A stretch of DNA of 52,728 nt from Candidatus Odyssella sp. (lineage in GTDB: Bacteria > Pseudomonadota > Alphaproteobacteria > Paracaedibacterales > Paracaedibacteraceae), in assembly GCA_020718185.1 (NCBI GenBank), contig DYSP01000007.1:1-52728 (forward strand). The letters run 5' to 3'. Of the stretch, positions 39,608 to 49,976 are shown piece after piece (position 1 is the first letter of the stretch; each line of letters opens with the position of its first letter). The notes beneath the pieces were generated by a model. That model was not told the DNA's origin and searched no databases. It was given only the letters and a program-made list of their open reading frames with translations. Made by a program: the position numbers and the translations under genes.

Positions 39608-40249
39608 TTAATTCTTGAAGTGTTTAGAAGAAGGAAGTTTAACTCGGCATCCCATTTGAGAAGGATTAGTACTAATATTCCATCTTTTTTGCCAATTTAA
39701 AAGATATTCATGTGCAAGAGTTTGATCATGAATTACTAAAAGATTTTCTGTATTATGTTCATATGATGATGTACTAAAGTTATAACTTCCGGTAATAAGA
39801 ATACGATCATCTATAATGACAACTTTATTGTGTGCTACACCCTCTGGTTTATCAATTCTCACGCAAATACGTTCATTAATAAGCTTTTTAAGAAGAGTCT
39901 TTTTTGATTTTAAGTTAAACTTATCAAGAATCACTTCCACATGCACATTTCGTTGATGAGCCTTAATTAAAGCATCGACAATCTCTGGATCGCTAAAGCT
40001 ATATCCTTGTAAATTAATTGATTCCTTTGCCTGATTAATAGTTTCGATTATAAGTTTTTGACATTGTCGGTTGGGCGTAAAACAAGATTGCCAAATTCCC
40101 TCTTTTTGATGATAAGAAAAATGCTGTTTATATAACTCAACACCAATGTATGCTGAGCCTATTAATGCTGAAAAAATAATTGCAACAATGGAGCACTGCA
40201 TGCGACCTATAATCGATTTTTCTTTTTTTGGTGACTGCGTCTCCATCAA
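39608..40249 (-). CDS. Membrane-anchored phospholipase D-family nuclease (Nuc-like)
   Basis: A 213-residue protein with an N-terminal transmembrane or uncleaved signal segment (residues ~17-38) and a single PLD domain. The HKD motif is HNKVVIIDDRILITGSYNFS, with the trailing Gly-Ser-Asn. One HKD motif per chain is typical of the dimeric Nuc endonucleases and related proteins. The segment INQAKESINLQGYSFSDPEIVDAL is the usual opening of the domain. It may degrade DNA in the envelope or outside the cell; a phospholipase role cannot be excluded. Confidence 0.78.
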   Translation of the reverse strand: MMETQSPKKEKSIIGRMQCSIVAIIFSALIGSAYIGVELYKQHFSYHQKEGIWQSCFTPNRQCQKLIIETINQAKESINLQGYSFSDPEIVDALIKAHQRNVHVEVILDKFNLKSKKTLLKKLINERICVRIDKPEGVAHNKVVIIDDRILITGSYNFSTSSYEHNTENLLVIHDQTLAHEYLLNWQKRWNISTNPSQMGCRVKLPSSKHFKN

Positions 40250-40422
40250 CTGTATATCCTTTTTATTATGAACTTGGTTTGTGAGACTTAAAATATGCTA
40301 TAATAACAAAAGTGGTGGATAATACAATCACTGTAATCATCATGCTTTTTTGTTTAGAGATTTCTACTATTCTCTTGTATGATTAAAGAGTTTATAATGT
40401 AAAGATCGATGGAAGAGCTAAT

Positions 40423-41953
40423 TTATACTGCGTATAGTAAGGATTTCCTAGATGCAATCATTGGCAAAGTAAATTTAAAACACGCACCTGTACCTTGTTT
40501 TTTATCTAACCATATTCGTCCCCCGTGTTGTTCTATAATCCGCCGAAAGACCTAAGCCACTCGAACGGCTATTACTATTAGCTTTTAAACGCTTAAATGG
40601 ATGAAAAACAATCTCTTTATATTGATCTTCTATCCCTGGGCCATTATCTTGAAAACACACCTCCCAAAAAGAATCGACCTTAACAGCAGAGATAATGATT
40701 CTTGGCGGATTTAATCCTTTATGACGTATAGAATTTGAAATAAGATTTTGGAAAAGAATTTGTAATTGCTGAGTATTTCCTAAGACAAAAGGCAAATTAT
40801 CATAGAAAATAGTTGTGTTATCCTGTTCCAATAATTCACTTAAAATATTTACATTATGTGCGATTATATCTCTTAAATAAACTTCTTCTAATTTAATTGG
40901 CTGATTAGATGCTGAATAATCAAGTAAGTTTTTTACTAATAAGCTTCCATAAGAGGCTGTTTTTAGTTGCCTTTTTAAAAGATTCAAAACTTCGTCGTAG
41001 TTTTCTTCCTGCAAACTCTTTTCCATTACATCGGCAGCTAGGCTGATATTTCTTAATGGATCTCGTAAATCATGAGCCGCCGAATAAGCAAAATGATGCA
41101 ATTCTTCATTTTGCTGTCTAATCAACTCATTTTTTTGTTTTAAAATTTCAAACAATTTCTTTTCCTGGGTAATTTCTGAAGCTGTTATTAACGCGCCACG
41201 AACAACATCACCTTTTTTGTTTTTAATGGGAATTCCTACGATACGAAATGTTTTTAATTCTCCCAATTGATTAATATAGGAACGCTCTTCATTTAAAACG
41301 ACTTCACCCTCTAAAACTTTTAAAATAATAGAATTTTTTAGGGAAAACTCATTTCCCCCTTTCTGCCACGGCTTTTTAATAGCTTCAAAAAGTTCCTGGC
41401 AATTACGTACATTTTGTATTCCAACACTTAATAACTGTTCTTGTTGAGCTTTATTTATTATTTCAATTTCTAGCTTATTATTTATAAATAGCACAGGATA
41501 AACCATGCTATTTAGTATAGATTGATATAACTCATTAACATTATTTAATTTAGTTTCCACTTCTGTTTCTACGAAATCTATTATTAATGTTGACACCGCT
41601 ACTACTTCATTTTGTTCATTAAAAATAGGTGTCTGATAAATTTTTACTTTATAGCGTTCTTCATCATAAACAATAGTGTTAGATTGCTTTTTTTCTATTA
41701 CTTTTTGCTCATTTTTCTGACATTCATCTCTAAGCGCTTGATAAGTAAAATCGTCTTTCAAATTATTGACAATTTGTTCCAATTGCACATTAAAAAATTG
41801 AAGAAACTCTTTGTTAATCCATAAATATTTCCCATTTATGCAACGCATCCATGCTGGAAAAGGGCAATCTTCTAATGCAGAAGAGAAAAAATTAGAAGGT
41901 AGATTTCTATTAGTAAGAAACATATTTATACTCAATTCTGAATATATTAGCAA
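40423..41953 (-). pseudogene. PAS-domain sensor histidine kinase, frameshifted at the C terminus
   Basis: Two PAS domains (about 20-130 and 140-260) are followed by a dimerisation helix with the phospho-acceptor motif AHDLRDPLRNIS and an ATPase domain: N-box LFQNLISNSIRHKG, G1 DNGPGIED and G2 SSGLGLS. Right after GLGLS the frame is lost and stops at 40502. The next frame resumes RRIIEQHGGRIWLDKKQGTG, the proper end of the domain, and stops at 40423. Duplicating GGTCTTTC (plus-strand GAAAGACC, 40545-40552) would give GLGLSVFRRIIEQHGG, the expected spacing, so an 8-bp slippage deletion is the simplest cause. The start may be the ATG at 41923 rather than the TTG at 41953. No transmembrane segment; no response regulator gene nearby. 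Confidence 0.75.
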
Positions 41954-42178
41954 AAACTAATGTTGTAATAGCTTATTTAAGCTTAAAATAAAAGAGGAAA
42001 ATTTAATAAAATTTACCTTTTTATTAATTGATTTAACATATTTGTTTTTATGAACTTTCTCAATACTTTAAATCTCGTTTTAAAAAAAACAACTTAATTC
42101 TTCTTAATGAAAAATTAACCATTATTAAGCAAACTAAACTGGAAACATTTATAATCTATTTTTGCTAAGTGAACCCTC

Positions 42179-43120
42179 ATGTTAAAGATCATTCAAAATT
42201 TATGCAAAATAACCATTCTAAGTTTATCCTTCAGCGTGATAAACACCGGAATGATTACTTTATCTTACGCAGCTCAAGATCAAGTTCTAAATAACGAAAC
42301 TATCCCGCCTATTTTACAAACAATGAATCTAGCTATAGAAGAAAAACTAAATACTGATATTATGGAACTGTATCAAACCCAACACTGGCAAGAAATTGTT
42401 GATAAATCACCAGAAATAAGAACGCAGCTAGCAGCTGATATTCGTAAATCTATTGGCTTTTCAGATGATACTTTTCATATTTTAGGGCAAGCTTATCTCA
42501 ATAAATATCATATGGATGGCATTAATACGACTGATTATAAAAATCAAGCAATCCAATTTTTTAGTTATTGTGCTGGCATCTTTCCTTATACTATTAACCC
42601 ATCAACAAAAGGTTATGCTCTTATTTGGGCTTGGCTTGGAGTTTTTTATGCAATTGATAAACTTCCTGATTCTCGTATAGCTTTTAATAAAGCAGTTGAT
42701 TTGTATCCTCAATTGGATGGATTTTTCAAAGAATATATCGACGTTATTTTTCCTGACAACAAAGGTATTACGAAACAGGCCTCTCACAACGAACTAAACC
42801 TTCCAGCGATCTATTATTTGACAATAGCTGAATCCATCTTTCAGTCCAAAAACTGGGAAAAAGCGGCTGAGTTTTTTGAAATAGGATTTAAGATTGCTAC
42901 CATTCAATCTCAACCTATAACTTTATTTAATTATATGAATGCTGGCCATGCAAACTTTAATATGAAAAATTGGATAAAAACGTCTAAATATCTGAACAAA
43001 GCACTTGAGCTTATCTTATGTACACCTGACCAAATACCAACAGAAGATATTAAAAAGATTCAACAGCATGTAGGTGTGGCAGATTTAAATTTGATTATTG
43101 AAGAAATTGCCAAAATGTAG
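42179..43120 (+). CDS. Secreted TPR-like protein of unknown function
   Basis: A 313-residue protein with a long signal-type N terminus (~30 hydrophobic residues ending SYAA). The rest is helical, with paired helices resembling tetratricopeptide repeats: YALIWAWLGVFYAIDKLPDSRIAFNKAVDLYP and WEKAAEFFEIGFKIA followed by FNYMNAGHANFNMKNWIKTSKYLNKALEL. A role as a periplasmic scaffold or adaptor is possible but not shown. It stands alone, divergent from the broken histidine kinase gene, with AT-rich gaps on both sides; the downstream gap 43121-43378 shows nothing coding. Confidence 0.6.
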   Translation: MLKIIQNLCKITILSLSFSVINTGMITLSYAAQDQVLNNETIPPILQTMNLAIEEKLNTDIMELYQTQHWQEIVDKSPEIRTQLAADIRKSIGFSDDTFHILGQAYLNKYHMDGINTTDYKNQAIQFFSYCAGIFPYTINPSTKGYALIWAWLGVFYAIDKLPDSRIAFNKAVDLYPQLDGFFKEYIDVIFPDNKGITKQASHNELNLPAIYYLTIAESIFQSKNWEKAAEFFEIGFKIATIQSQPITLFNYMNAGHANFNMKNWIKTSKYLNKALELILCTPDQIPTEDIKKIQQHVGVADLNLIIEEIAKM

Positions 43121-43378
43121 ATTTTGTATCCGGTTAAAACCGAAATTTCAAATAAAATTGCATGAATTTTGAGTTGGAATTATCACTATCATAAAGCTTT
43201 TGTTTTGCCTGAGGAAATCATCTAGTCTAATATAGGGGTTTGATATAATGACATTTAGATGAAAGTCAATACAGGAACAATCTTTTCTATCCTTAAATAC
43301 TTTATACACACTTTTTTAAATAATAATTGATAAGATAATAAAAATAACCTCACCCCTCTGAAAGACAATCAAACCTTA

Positions 43379-44727
43379 ATGACTGATGGATTACCACTGA
43401 TTGAGCGACGCTGGGCAATGCTAACCATTGCTCTGGCAATTGCTATGTCAACACTGGATAGCACAATTACCAACGTTGCCCTTCCAACTATTGCACGCGA
43501 TTTAAATACAACTCCCAATGATTCTATTTGGGTTATTAACGCTTATCAACTTACTTTAAGCATTTGTTTGTTACCGTTTTCATCAATTGGTGACATTGTT
43601 GGTTATCGCAAAATTTATTGTGCAGGCCTTGCCATATTTACAGCAGCTTCAGTTGCCTGCGCTATTTCCTCAAGTTTACCCGCATTGACATTAGCTCGCG
43701 TAATTCAAGGAATAGGGGCTGCAGGTATCCTCAGTGTAAACTCGGCAATTATCCGCCGAATTTACCCAGAAAAAGAAATTGGTCGTGGCATGGGGTTGAA
43801 TGCATTTATTGTGGCTCTTTTTGCAGCTCTTGGCCCAACAATTGCCTCAGGGATTCTTGCCATTGGAACTTGGGAATGGTTGTTTGTCTTAAACATACCA
43901 ATTGGTGTTTTGGCGCTGTATATTGCAATGAAACACATACCCGATTATCATAATGGGTCGCAGTTCGATTGGCCAAATGCCGTTTTATGTGCGATGACCA
44001 TTTCGATTTTGATTATTAGTATTGATAGTATTGGACATCACGGAAAAATTACTCAAGCTATAACAGGATTTTTCTTTGCTATTTTAATGGGATCTATTTT
44101 AATTATCCGAGAATTAAAAATTGATGCCCCTTGTTTCCTGTTGATTTATTTAAGATTCCGTTGTTCTCATCTTCTGTTGCGACGTCAATTTGCTCATATA
44201 TTGCTCAAATGGCAGCATTCACCAGTCTTCCTTTTTTTATGCAATATGTTTTGTCACGCACTGAAGTCGAAATAGGATTGCTACTAACTCCTTGGCCTAT
44301 TGCGACCGCCTTAACGGCTATCTTAGCAGGACGATTAGCAGATAAGTATTCCGTAGGCATTCTTTGTGGAATAGGCTTGACTGTATTTGCAATAGGTCTC
44401 ATTTTGATGGCAGAGCTACCATTGCATGCAACCAATATCACCATTATGTGGCGAATGGCTATTTGTGGCATCGGATTTGGATTATTTCAAACACCAAATA
44501 ATCATGCCATTATGAATTCCGCTCCTCTTAGTCGAAGCAGTGCGGCGGGCGCAACAATGAGTTCTGCACGGCTTTTAGGGCAAACAATCGGTGCAGCTCT
44601 TGTTTCTTTAAGCTTTGTGATCATTCCGATAGAGCCCACACGTACAACATTATATTGTGCTGGTTTATTATCCTTTATTGCTGCTGGCGTAAGCTTGCTT
44701 CGCCACGGTGAACGGTTTCGCTCTTAA
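43379..44727 (+). pseudogene. MFS multidrug exporter (DHA2/EmrB-like), single-base frameshift
   Basis: Two overlapping frames make one transporter of about 449 residues. The first (43379-44275) has motif D1 LDSTITNVALPTIARDL, motif A GDIVGYRKIY and motif C-like LGPTIASGILA, typical of drug:H+ antiporters. The second resumes at LFPVDLFKIPLF and runs to 44727 with motif LAGRLADKYSVG and the final helices. They join if one base is added in GCCCCTT (44126-44132), giving IDAP-LFPVDLF. The lesion falls in the middle cytoplasmic loop or helix 8 region, so each half alone is unlikely to work. It may be a recent pseudogene or an assembly error. Confidence 0.75.
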
Positions 44728-44798
44728 ATTTAGATCGATGAAGGTTTGAGTTTATTTATTGTCATGAAAGTGAAAAAGATATCACCTTTCTTTTACTT

Positions 44799-47168
44799 TT
44801 ATCTCTTTCGTGGTGAAGTGGTTTTTCTGGTTCTACCTGGTGTTTTTCTACCTGCTTTTACAAGTGGCTTTTCAGGTGGTGTAGGGGCGGAGAGTAGAGC
44901 CTTATTTTCTGGTGTTTGTCTATTTTCCTTAGCTTTTTTTTCTCTTCTTGCGATCGCATAATCACGTGCAGATTTAGGCTTATCTTTATAAGTTTTTGCA
45001 GATTTATCTGCACTATTAAAATTAGCTAAGCGAAAGGAAAGACTATTCGTAATAACGTCAGCTTCGACCAACAAAGCATCTACTTTATCACCTAGTTGAT
45101 AAATAGTGTTTGAGCGACGTCCAATAAACCGGTGGTTTTGCTCATCAAATTGGAAATCAGATCCCAGATTGTGCTTGGGAATAAAACCTTGAGCACCAGA
45201 AGCCGGAATTTCAACAAACAAACCAACACGGTTTGCCCCAACAATGACGGTGTTCATTGTTTCACCCACTTTATCTATGACAAAAGAAATTGCATAGCGG
45301 TCAGAAACTTGACGCTCTGCTTGGGCAGCGACACGTTCTGTTTGCGAAATATGTTCACCCAATTTATCTAAGTTATCGGGTTTATCATTATATCCATCAT
45401 CACCAAGATTTAATGCAGAAATAAGGCACCGATGAACAATTAGGTCAGAATAACGACGAATTGGTGATGTAAAGTGCGCATAATGCGCTAGGCTTAATCC
45501 AAAATGCCCAACATTTTCGGGGTTATATTTTGCTTGCGACTGTGACCTTAACACCAAATCATTAATCATTCGCTTGTATTTATGATTTTGAACTTCATGT
45601 AATAAAGCATTAAAATGACGTGGTTCTGGTGATGTGGATTTAGCAAGGCCTAGTTTTAATTGCTTTAAAAGCTGGCGTAAATTTTCAACACGCATGGTAT
45701 CTGGCTTATCGTGCACACGAAACAAGCACGGCCAGTTTTTAGCAATCAGCGTTTTGGCCGCAGCAACGTTAGCTGCAATCATTAATTCTTCAATCAATTT
45801 ATGACTATCAAATCGCTCTCGTATCACGATATCTTTTACATTGCCATTATCATCAAATAAAATTTGACGTTCAGGAACTTCTAAATCTAAAGTACCACGT
45901 TCGGCTCTGGCTTTAAGAAGCGACTGATAAACACCAAATAAAGGCTTAATAACTGTATCTTTCAACACTTCAGTTGTGTCATCCAATTGACCATCAAGAG
46001 CCTTTTGAACTTGTAAATAAGTAAGACGTGCTTTTGAACGCATTAACCCGCGTTGAACACGATGTGATTTTAATTTTCCAGCAGCTGTAATTGTCATCTC
46101 AATCACCATACACGCTCGATCTTCATTGGGGCGAAGAGAACACAGGTTGTTCGACAGACCTTCTGGCAACATGGGCACAACACGGTCAGGAAAATAAACA
46201 GAATTTCCGCGTTGATATGCTTCTTTATCCAACACAGATCCTATCTGAACGTAATGAGATACATCTGCAATAGCCACTAGGGCTCGCCATCCATTTAAAT
46301 TCGCAGGGTCAGAATCTGCCTCAGCCCAAACGGCATCGTCAAAGTCACGCGCATCTTCGCCATCAATCGTTACAAAATCAACGGAACGATAATCGGTTCT
46401 TTTTCCAAGCGGTGGTACTTTGCCGGCTTTTGCTATTTTAACAGCTTCAGGTGAAAATTCATAAGGAATATCAAGGCTAGCAATCGCTAATTCGCTAAAA
46501 ATATGATGATCTTCAATATTACCGACACGCGCAATAATTTTAAGGCCATCAGCATTGTTCGTGGTAAATTTGATCACATCTCCTGGCTTTAAGCCTTTAG
46601 CTTGCTCATGATGAATATGAGCACCATTAAACGTATCTTTGCGATTACATGATGAAAGATACCCACCGTGACGATTAGGACTAAAAATACCTAAATGAGT
46701 TTTTTGATCTTTTTCCAAACGACGAATAACTGTGGCGTGCCATTCGTTGGGGGTTTGATGAACAATTCGGCTCATCAATTTTGATGTAATCTCTAAGCCT
46801 GATCGCCCTTGGGTATAGCTGGGTCGTAAATTAACCAAACGAATCAGCGGCATTTTTTGATCTTCTGGCCATTCTAATGGATGCGTTAAAAAATCACCAT
46901 CTTCATCAACATCAATAACTTCTACAGCAATAATATCACCGATATTAGCAGTTCCTGCTGGTGTTTCGGCTGTCAAACGACGCCTTTTTCCACGGACAAC
47001 ATTACCGGTGCTGTACAGTTCTTTTAAGACTTGTTTCAAGATAATTCGTTGATCAGCCTTTAAACCTAGCATCTTGGCAATTTGGTTTTTATTCAATGGA
47101 TGCGTGCTTGATTGGATAGTCTTCAAAATTTCTTGACGAAGATCTGTATTTGGATTTATTTTTTTCAT
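44799..47168 (-). CDS. rnr: Ribonuclease R
   Basis: A 789-residue 3'-5' exoribonuclease. It has an N-terminal winged-helix region (LNKNQIAKMLGLKADQRI), cold-shock domains, the RNB catalytic domain with the acidic cluster TIDGEDARDFDDAVWAE and SPIRRYSDLIVHR, a C-terminal S1 domain (AQGFIPKHNLG), and a tail rich in Lys, Arg, Pro and Thr ending GRTRKTTSPRKR. RNase R degrades structured RNA and acts in ribosomal RNA quality control. The minus-strand stop lies about 70 bases beyond the convergent MFS gene. Confidence 0.96.
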   Translation of the reverse strand: MKKINPNTDLRQEILKTIQSSTHPLNKNQIAKMLGLKADQRIILKQVLKELYSTGNVVRGKRRRLTAETPAGTANIGDIIAVEVIDVDEDGDFLTHPLEWPEDQKMPLIRLVNLRPSYTQGRSGLEITSKLMSRIVHQTPNEWHATVIRRLEKDQKTHLGIFSPNRHGGYLSSCNRKDTFNGAHIHHEQAKGLKPGDVIKFTTNNADGLKIIARVGNIEDHHIFSELAIASLDIPYEFSPEAVKIAKAGKVPPLGKRTDYRSVDFVTIDGEDARDFDDAVWAEADSDPANLNGWRALVAIADVSHYVQIGSVLDKEAYQRGNSVYFPDRVVPMLPEGLSNNLCSLRPNEDRACMVIEMTITAAGKLKSHRVQRGLMRSKARLTYLQVQKALDGQLDDTTEVLKDTVIKPLFGVYQSLLKARAERGTLDLEVPERQILFDDNGNVKDIVIRERFDSHKLIEELMIAANVAAAKTLIAKNWPCLFRVHDKPDTMRVENLRQLLKQLKLGLAKSTSPEPRHFNALLHEVQNHKYKRMINDLVLRSQSQAKYNPENVGHFGLSLAHYAHFTSPIRRYSDLIVHRCLISALNLGDDGYNDKPDNLDKLGEHISQTERVAAQAERQVSDRYAISFVIDKVGETMNTVIVGANRVGLFVEIPASGAQGFIPKHNLGSDFQFDEQNHRFIGRRSNTIYQLGDKVDALLVEADVITNSLSFRLANFNSADKSAKTYKDKPKSARDYAIARREKKAKENRQTPENKALLSAPTPPEKPLVKAGRKTPGRTRKTTSPRKR

Positions 47169-47319
47169 TGCTTCCAGTCATTTTATAATGCATTTTGATG
47201 GCTCTCATAAATTAATAAATAAATTAATTAATTTACATAATCGGCCGTAAATGAAATTTAAATAGACTCCATTTATCTTTAAATAACACACCCTCTTTCT
47301 TTAGGGAAGAATACTTATT

Positions 47320-48111
47320 ATGAAAAATTTCTTGATTGATCAAGACTGGCACAATTATACCGACGCAGAACATGATATGTGGCGTACTTTGTTTAAACGC
47401 CAGGAAAAAGTTCTGCAAGGAAGAGCCGTATCTGAATTTCTAGAAGGCATGGAAGAATTTCAAATGGCATCAGGGGGTATTCCGCACTTTGACAAGCTAA
47501 ATAATATTTTAAGAAGCAAAACAGGATGGGAAGTTATTGCGGTTACTGGGTTAGTTCCAGACGAACTTTTTTTTGAACTATTATCACAAAAGAAATTTCC
47601 CTCTACCTGTTTTATTCGCAAACCAGAACAAATAGACTATTTGCAAGAACCTGATATTTTTCATGATATTTTTGGTCATGTACCTTTGCTCATCAACCCA
47701 ATTTTTGCTGATTATATGCAACAATATGGCAAAGCAGGTTTGAAAGCGTTGGGACAAGATTCTCTTCACTATTTAGCGCGATTATATTGGTATACCGTTG
47801 AATTTGGGCTTATTCAAACAAATAAAGGCTTGCGGACCTATGGTGCTGGTATCGTTTCTTCTTACTCTGAAACCATTTATTGTGTAGAAGACAAAAAACC
47901 AAATCGAGTAATGTTTGATTTAAAAAGAGTGATGCGCACAAATTATCGCATTGATGATTTTCAAGAAACGTATTTTGTGATTCCGTCTTTTGATGCGTTG
48001 TTTTCTATAACTCATGGTCAAGATTTTCATCAAATATATCAACAGTTGGCACCACAAAGTGATTTTTCAGCAGGTGATGTATTGCCAACGGATGAACTTG
48101 TTGTTATTTAA
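47320..48111 (+). CDS. phhA: Phenylalanine-4-hydroxylase
   Basis: A 263-residue aromatic amino-acid hydroxylase making tyrosine from phenylalanine with iron and a pterin cofactor. The iron-binding HxxxxH is in FHDIFGHVPLL, the Glu ligand in WYTVEFGL, and the pterin/substrate stretch includes GAGIVSSYSE. Length is typical of bacterial PhhA. AGGGAAG lies about nine bases before the ATG. The pteridine reductase at 6443 could help keep the pterin cofactor reduced (inference). Confidence 0.93.
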   Translation: MKNFLIDQDWHNYTDAEHDMWRTLFKRQEKVLQGRAVSEFLEGMEEFQMASGGIPHFDKLNNILRSKTGWEVIAVTGLVPDELFFELLSQKKFPSTCFIRKPEQIDYLQEPDIFHDIFGHVPLLINPIFADYMQQYGKAGLKALGQDSLHYLARLYWYTVEFGLIQTNKGLRTYGAGIVSSYSETIYCVEDKKPNRVMFDLKRVMRTNYRIDDFQETYFVIPSFDALFSITHGQDFHQIYQQLAPQSDFSAGDVLPTDELVVI

Positions 48112-48251
48112 CCTCAATAATGGATAAGAAAAACGTTGATATTTATGCTAAACACTACACTCACGTAATCTTAGATATTAATCTTAGGTTAACTAATTTT
48201 GGATAATCATAGTAAAAGAATCTGAAAATTTTATCATCTTATGGAAACTGT

Positions 48252-49094
48252 ATGTATTTTAGCCGGCTCTCACTTAAATTTACTCTTATTTTTTATGTTT
48301 TGTGTCTAACTCAGGTATTGGCTTGTGAAACATTTATTCGTCGCTTTGAAAAACAACACAGTATTCCAGAAAAATTACTGTCAGCCATTGCTTTAATTGA
48401 ATCAGGTCGGCGTTTTGATGGCGAAAGAGTCGCCTGGCCATGGACAATTAATGCAAATGGCGTGCCGTATGTTTTTGAAACAAAAAAAGAAGCAATTGCT
48501 AAAGTCGAAGAACTACAGGCAAAAGGTATTCGTAGCATTGATGTTGGCTGTATGCAGATTAACTTACTGTATCATCCCAATGCTTTTACTTCTATTGAAG
48601 CCGCGTTTGATCCTGAAACAAACATTGCGTATGCCGCAGAATTTTTAAAACAAAAAATGGTTGCACAGGGAACTTGGCAACATGCCGTAGCGCATTACCA
48701 TTCGGCAACTCAAAGCCTTAATGTGCCTTATAAGAATAAAGTATTACAAATGTGGGGGCAAATTTTAGATCAACCTTTATTATTACCCAATGTATCCATA
48801 CCAGCTATAGCAGGGGCGATCAGAGTTCCATCAACAGGTTTGGGTCAACGTCGTGATCCTGTTAATGTTCGATTTAAACACTATTTTAGATCAGGTGATA
48901 AATTTGACAAAAAAATTAAAAATGAAGGAACATTTAGTCCTCGTATTCATCGGCTAAGTGATTCAAAACGTGCGAATTTTAAATCAAAATTGACGGTTAA
49001 TGAACAAAAAATTCCTTTAGAAATCTTTGCTTCTAATCAAAGAAATAAATATGCATTAACACGATCAGCCCGATTTCCTCATCATGGACGATAA
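48252..49094 (+). CDS. SLT-domain lytic transglycosylase
   Basis: A 280-residue exported protein with a signal peptide ending near VLACE. The SLT domain begins IPEKLLSAIALIESGRRFDG, where the Glu of IES is the catalytic acid, and continues with IDVGCMQINLLYHP and TNIAYAAEFLKQ, the standard family series. It cleaves peptidoglycan; members of this size often serve in secretion systems or envelope remodelling. The C-terminal ~100 residues are basic and low in conservation. No secretion-system genes are adjacent in the window. Confidence 0.85.
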   Translation: MYFSRLSLKFTLIFYVLCLTQVLACETFIRRFEKQHSIPEKLLSAIALIESGRRFDGERVAWPWTINANGVPYVFETKKEAIAKVEELQAKGIRSIDVGCMQINLLYHPNAFTSIEAAFDPETNIAYAAEFLKQKMVAQGTWQHAVAHYHSATQSLNVPYKNKVLQMWGQILDQPLLLPNVSIPAIAGAIRVPSTGLGQRRDPVNVRFKHYFRSGDKFDKKIKNEGTFSPRIHRLSDSKRANFKSKLTVNEQKIPLEIFASNQRNKYALTRSARFPHHGR

Positions 49095-49169
49095 AAAAAT
49101 TCTAAAACATGTTGAAGAAATCTACAAATCGTATATAAATTGAATAAAATTTTTGAGTGATTAATTTAA

Positions 49170-49976
49170 GTGCGCAAAGTTTTAATTATTTTATCATCAT
49201 TCACTTTAGTCGTAACTATTTTGATTGCTTGGGTTATGCTAGATGGTTATCGTATTTATCGTTTTCGTACGTCTCAGGACGATATTTCTGTGACTGACGT
49301 CGATATGACGGGTTTAAAAGAATTAAATCTATCTGGCAGTAATCAAATTGTTTTTCGTAATCTCCATCAAAAACTAGAAAATATTAAATTGCCTATCTAT
49401 ATTTTAGACTTGTCTTATGATTCTTCTGGCTATATTGGGGAATTTACAGCAGCATTTTTTGGGTATCCTGATTCCTCAAAACTCCAACATTATATTCGTC
49501 GATTATTAATCTTAAGGCGATTATCGCTCTATGAAAGCGATATTAAACCTGAATCACAAGTTACAGCTACTTATGACTTTCACTACTTTCATTTACCGTT
49601 TAAATCTCGAACAATTCCTAGCAATGACTTTGTTGAAAACTTTATAAAGATCATTGATAACATACCATCACCCGCCTGGATCCACACTTATTGTCAAAGT
49701 GGGCGAGGGCGTACTTCTCTTGCTATGGTAATGGTGGATATTTTAAAAAACAGCACTCAGGTCTCTTGTCGTGATATTATGAAACGGCAATATCTATTAG
49801 GTTCTCAAAATATAGACGACACCAGTTTATGGCGTAATGGAACGTATACACAAGAAATGCTGAATAATCGCAAAACTTTTATCTTAGATTTTTGTCATTT
49901 TGCTAGACAACGCTCGACAGGTATTCATTCCTGGTCAGAATGGAAAAAAGCTGAACATTTACCGGGAGGCCGTTAA
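49170..49976 (+). CDS. Membrane-anchored PTP-like phosphatase (cysteine phytase/inositol phosphatase type)
   Basis: A 268-residue protein with an N-terminal membrane anchor (residues 4-25). GLKELNLSGSNQI (48-60) and IYILDLSYDSSGYIGE (76-91) resemble the opening of bacterial PTP-like phytases. PSPAWIHTYCQSGRGRTS (167-183) is the Cx5R P-loop with C175 and R181. The family usually has an Asp general acid in a DHxxP motif before it; here that segment reads FKSRTIPSND, so the acid is absent or displaced. The start is a GTG, and TAA is directly followed by the next gene. It could act on inositol phosphates, phosphoinositides or phosphotyrosine of a host (inference). Confidence 0.7.
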   Translation: MRKVLIILSSFTLVVTILIAWVMLDGYRIYRFRTSQDDISVTDVDMTGLKELNLSGSNQIVFRNLHQKLENIKLPIYILDLSYDSSGYIGEFTAAFFGYPDSSKLQHYIRRLLILRRLSLYESDIKPESQVTATYDFHYFHLPFKSRTIPSNDFVENFIKIIDNIPSPAWIHTYCQSGRGRTSLAMVMVDILKNSTQVSCRDIMKRQYLLGSQNIDDTSLWRNGTYTQEMLNNRKTFILDFCHFARQRSTGIHSWSEWKKAEHLPGGR

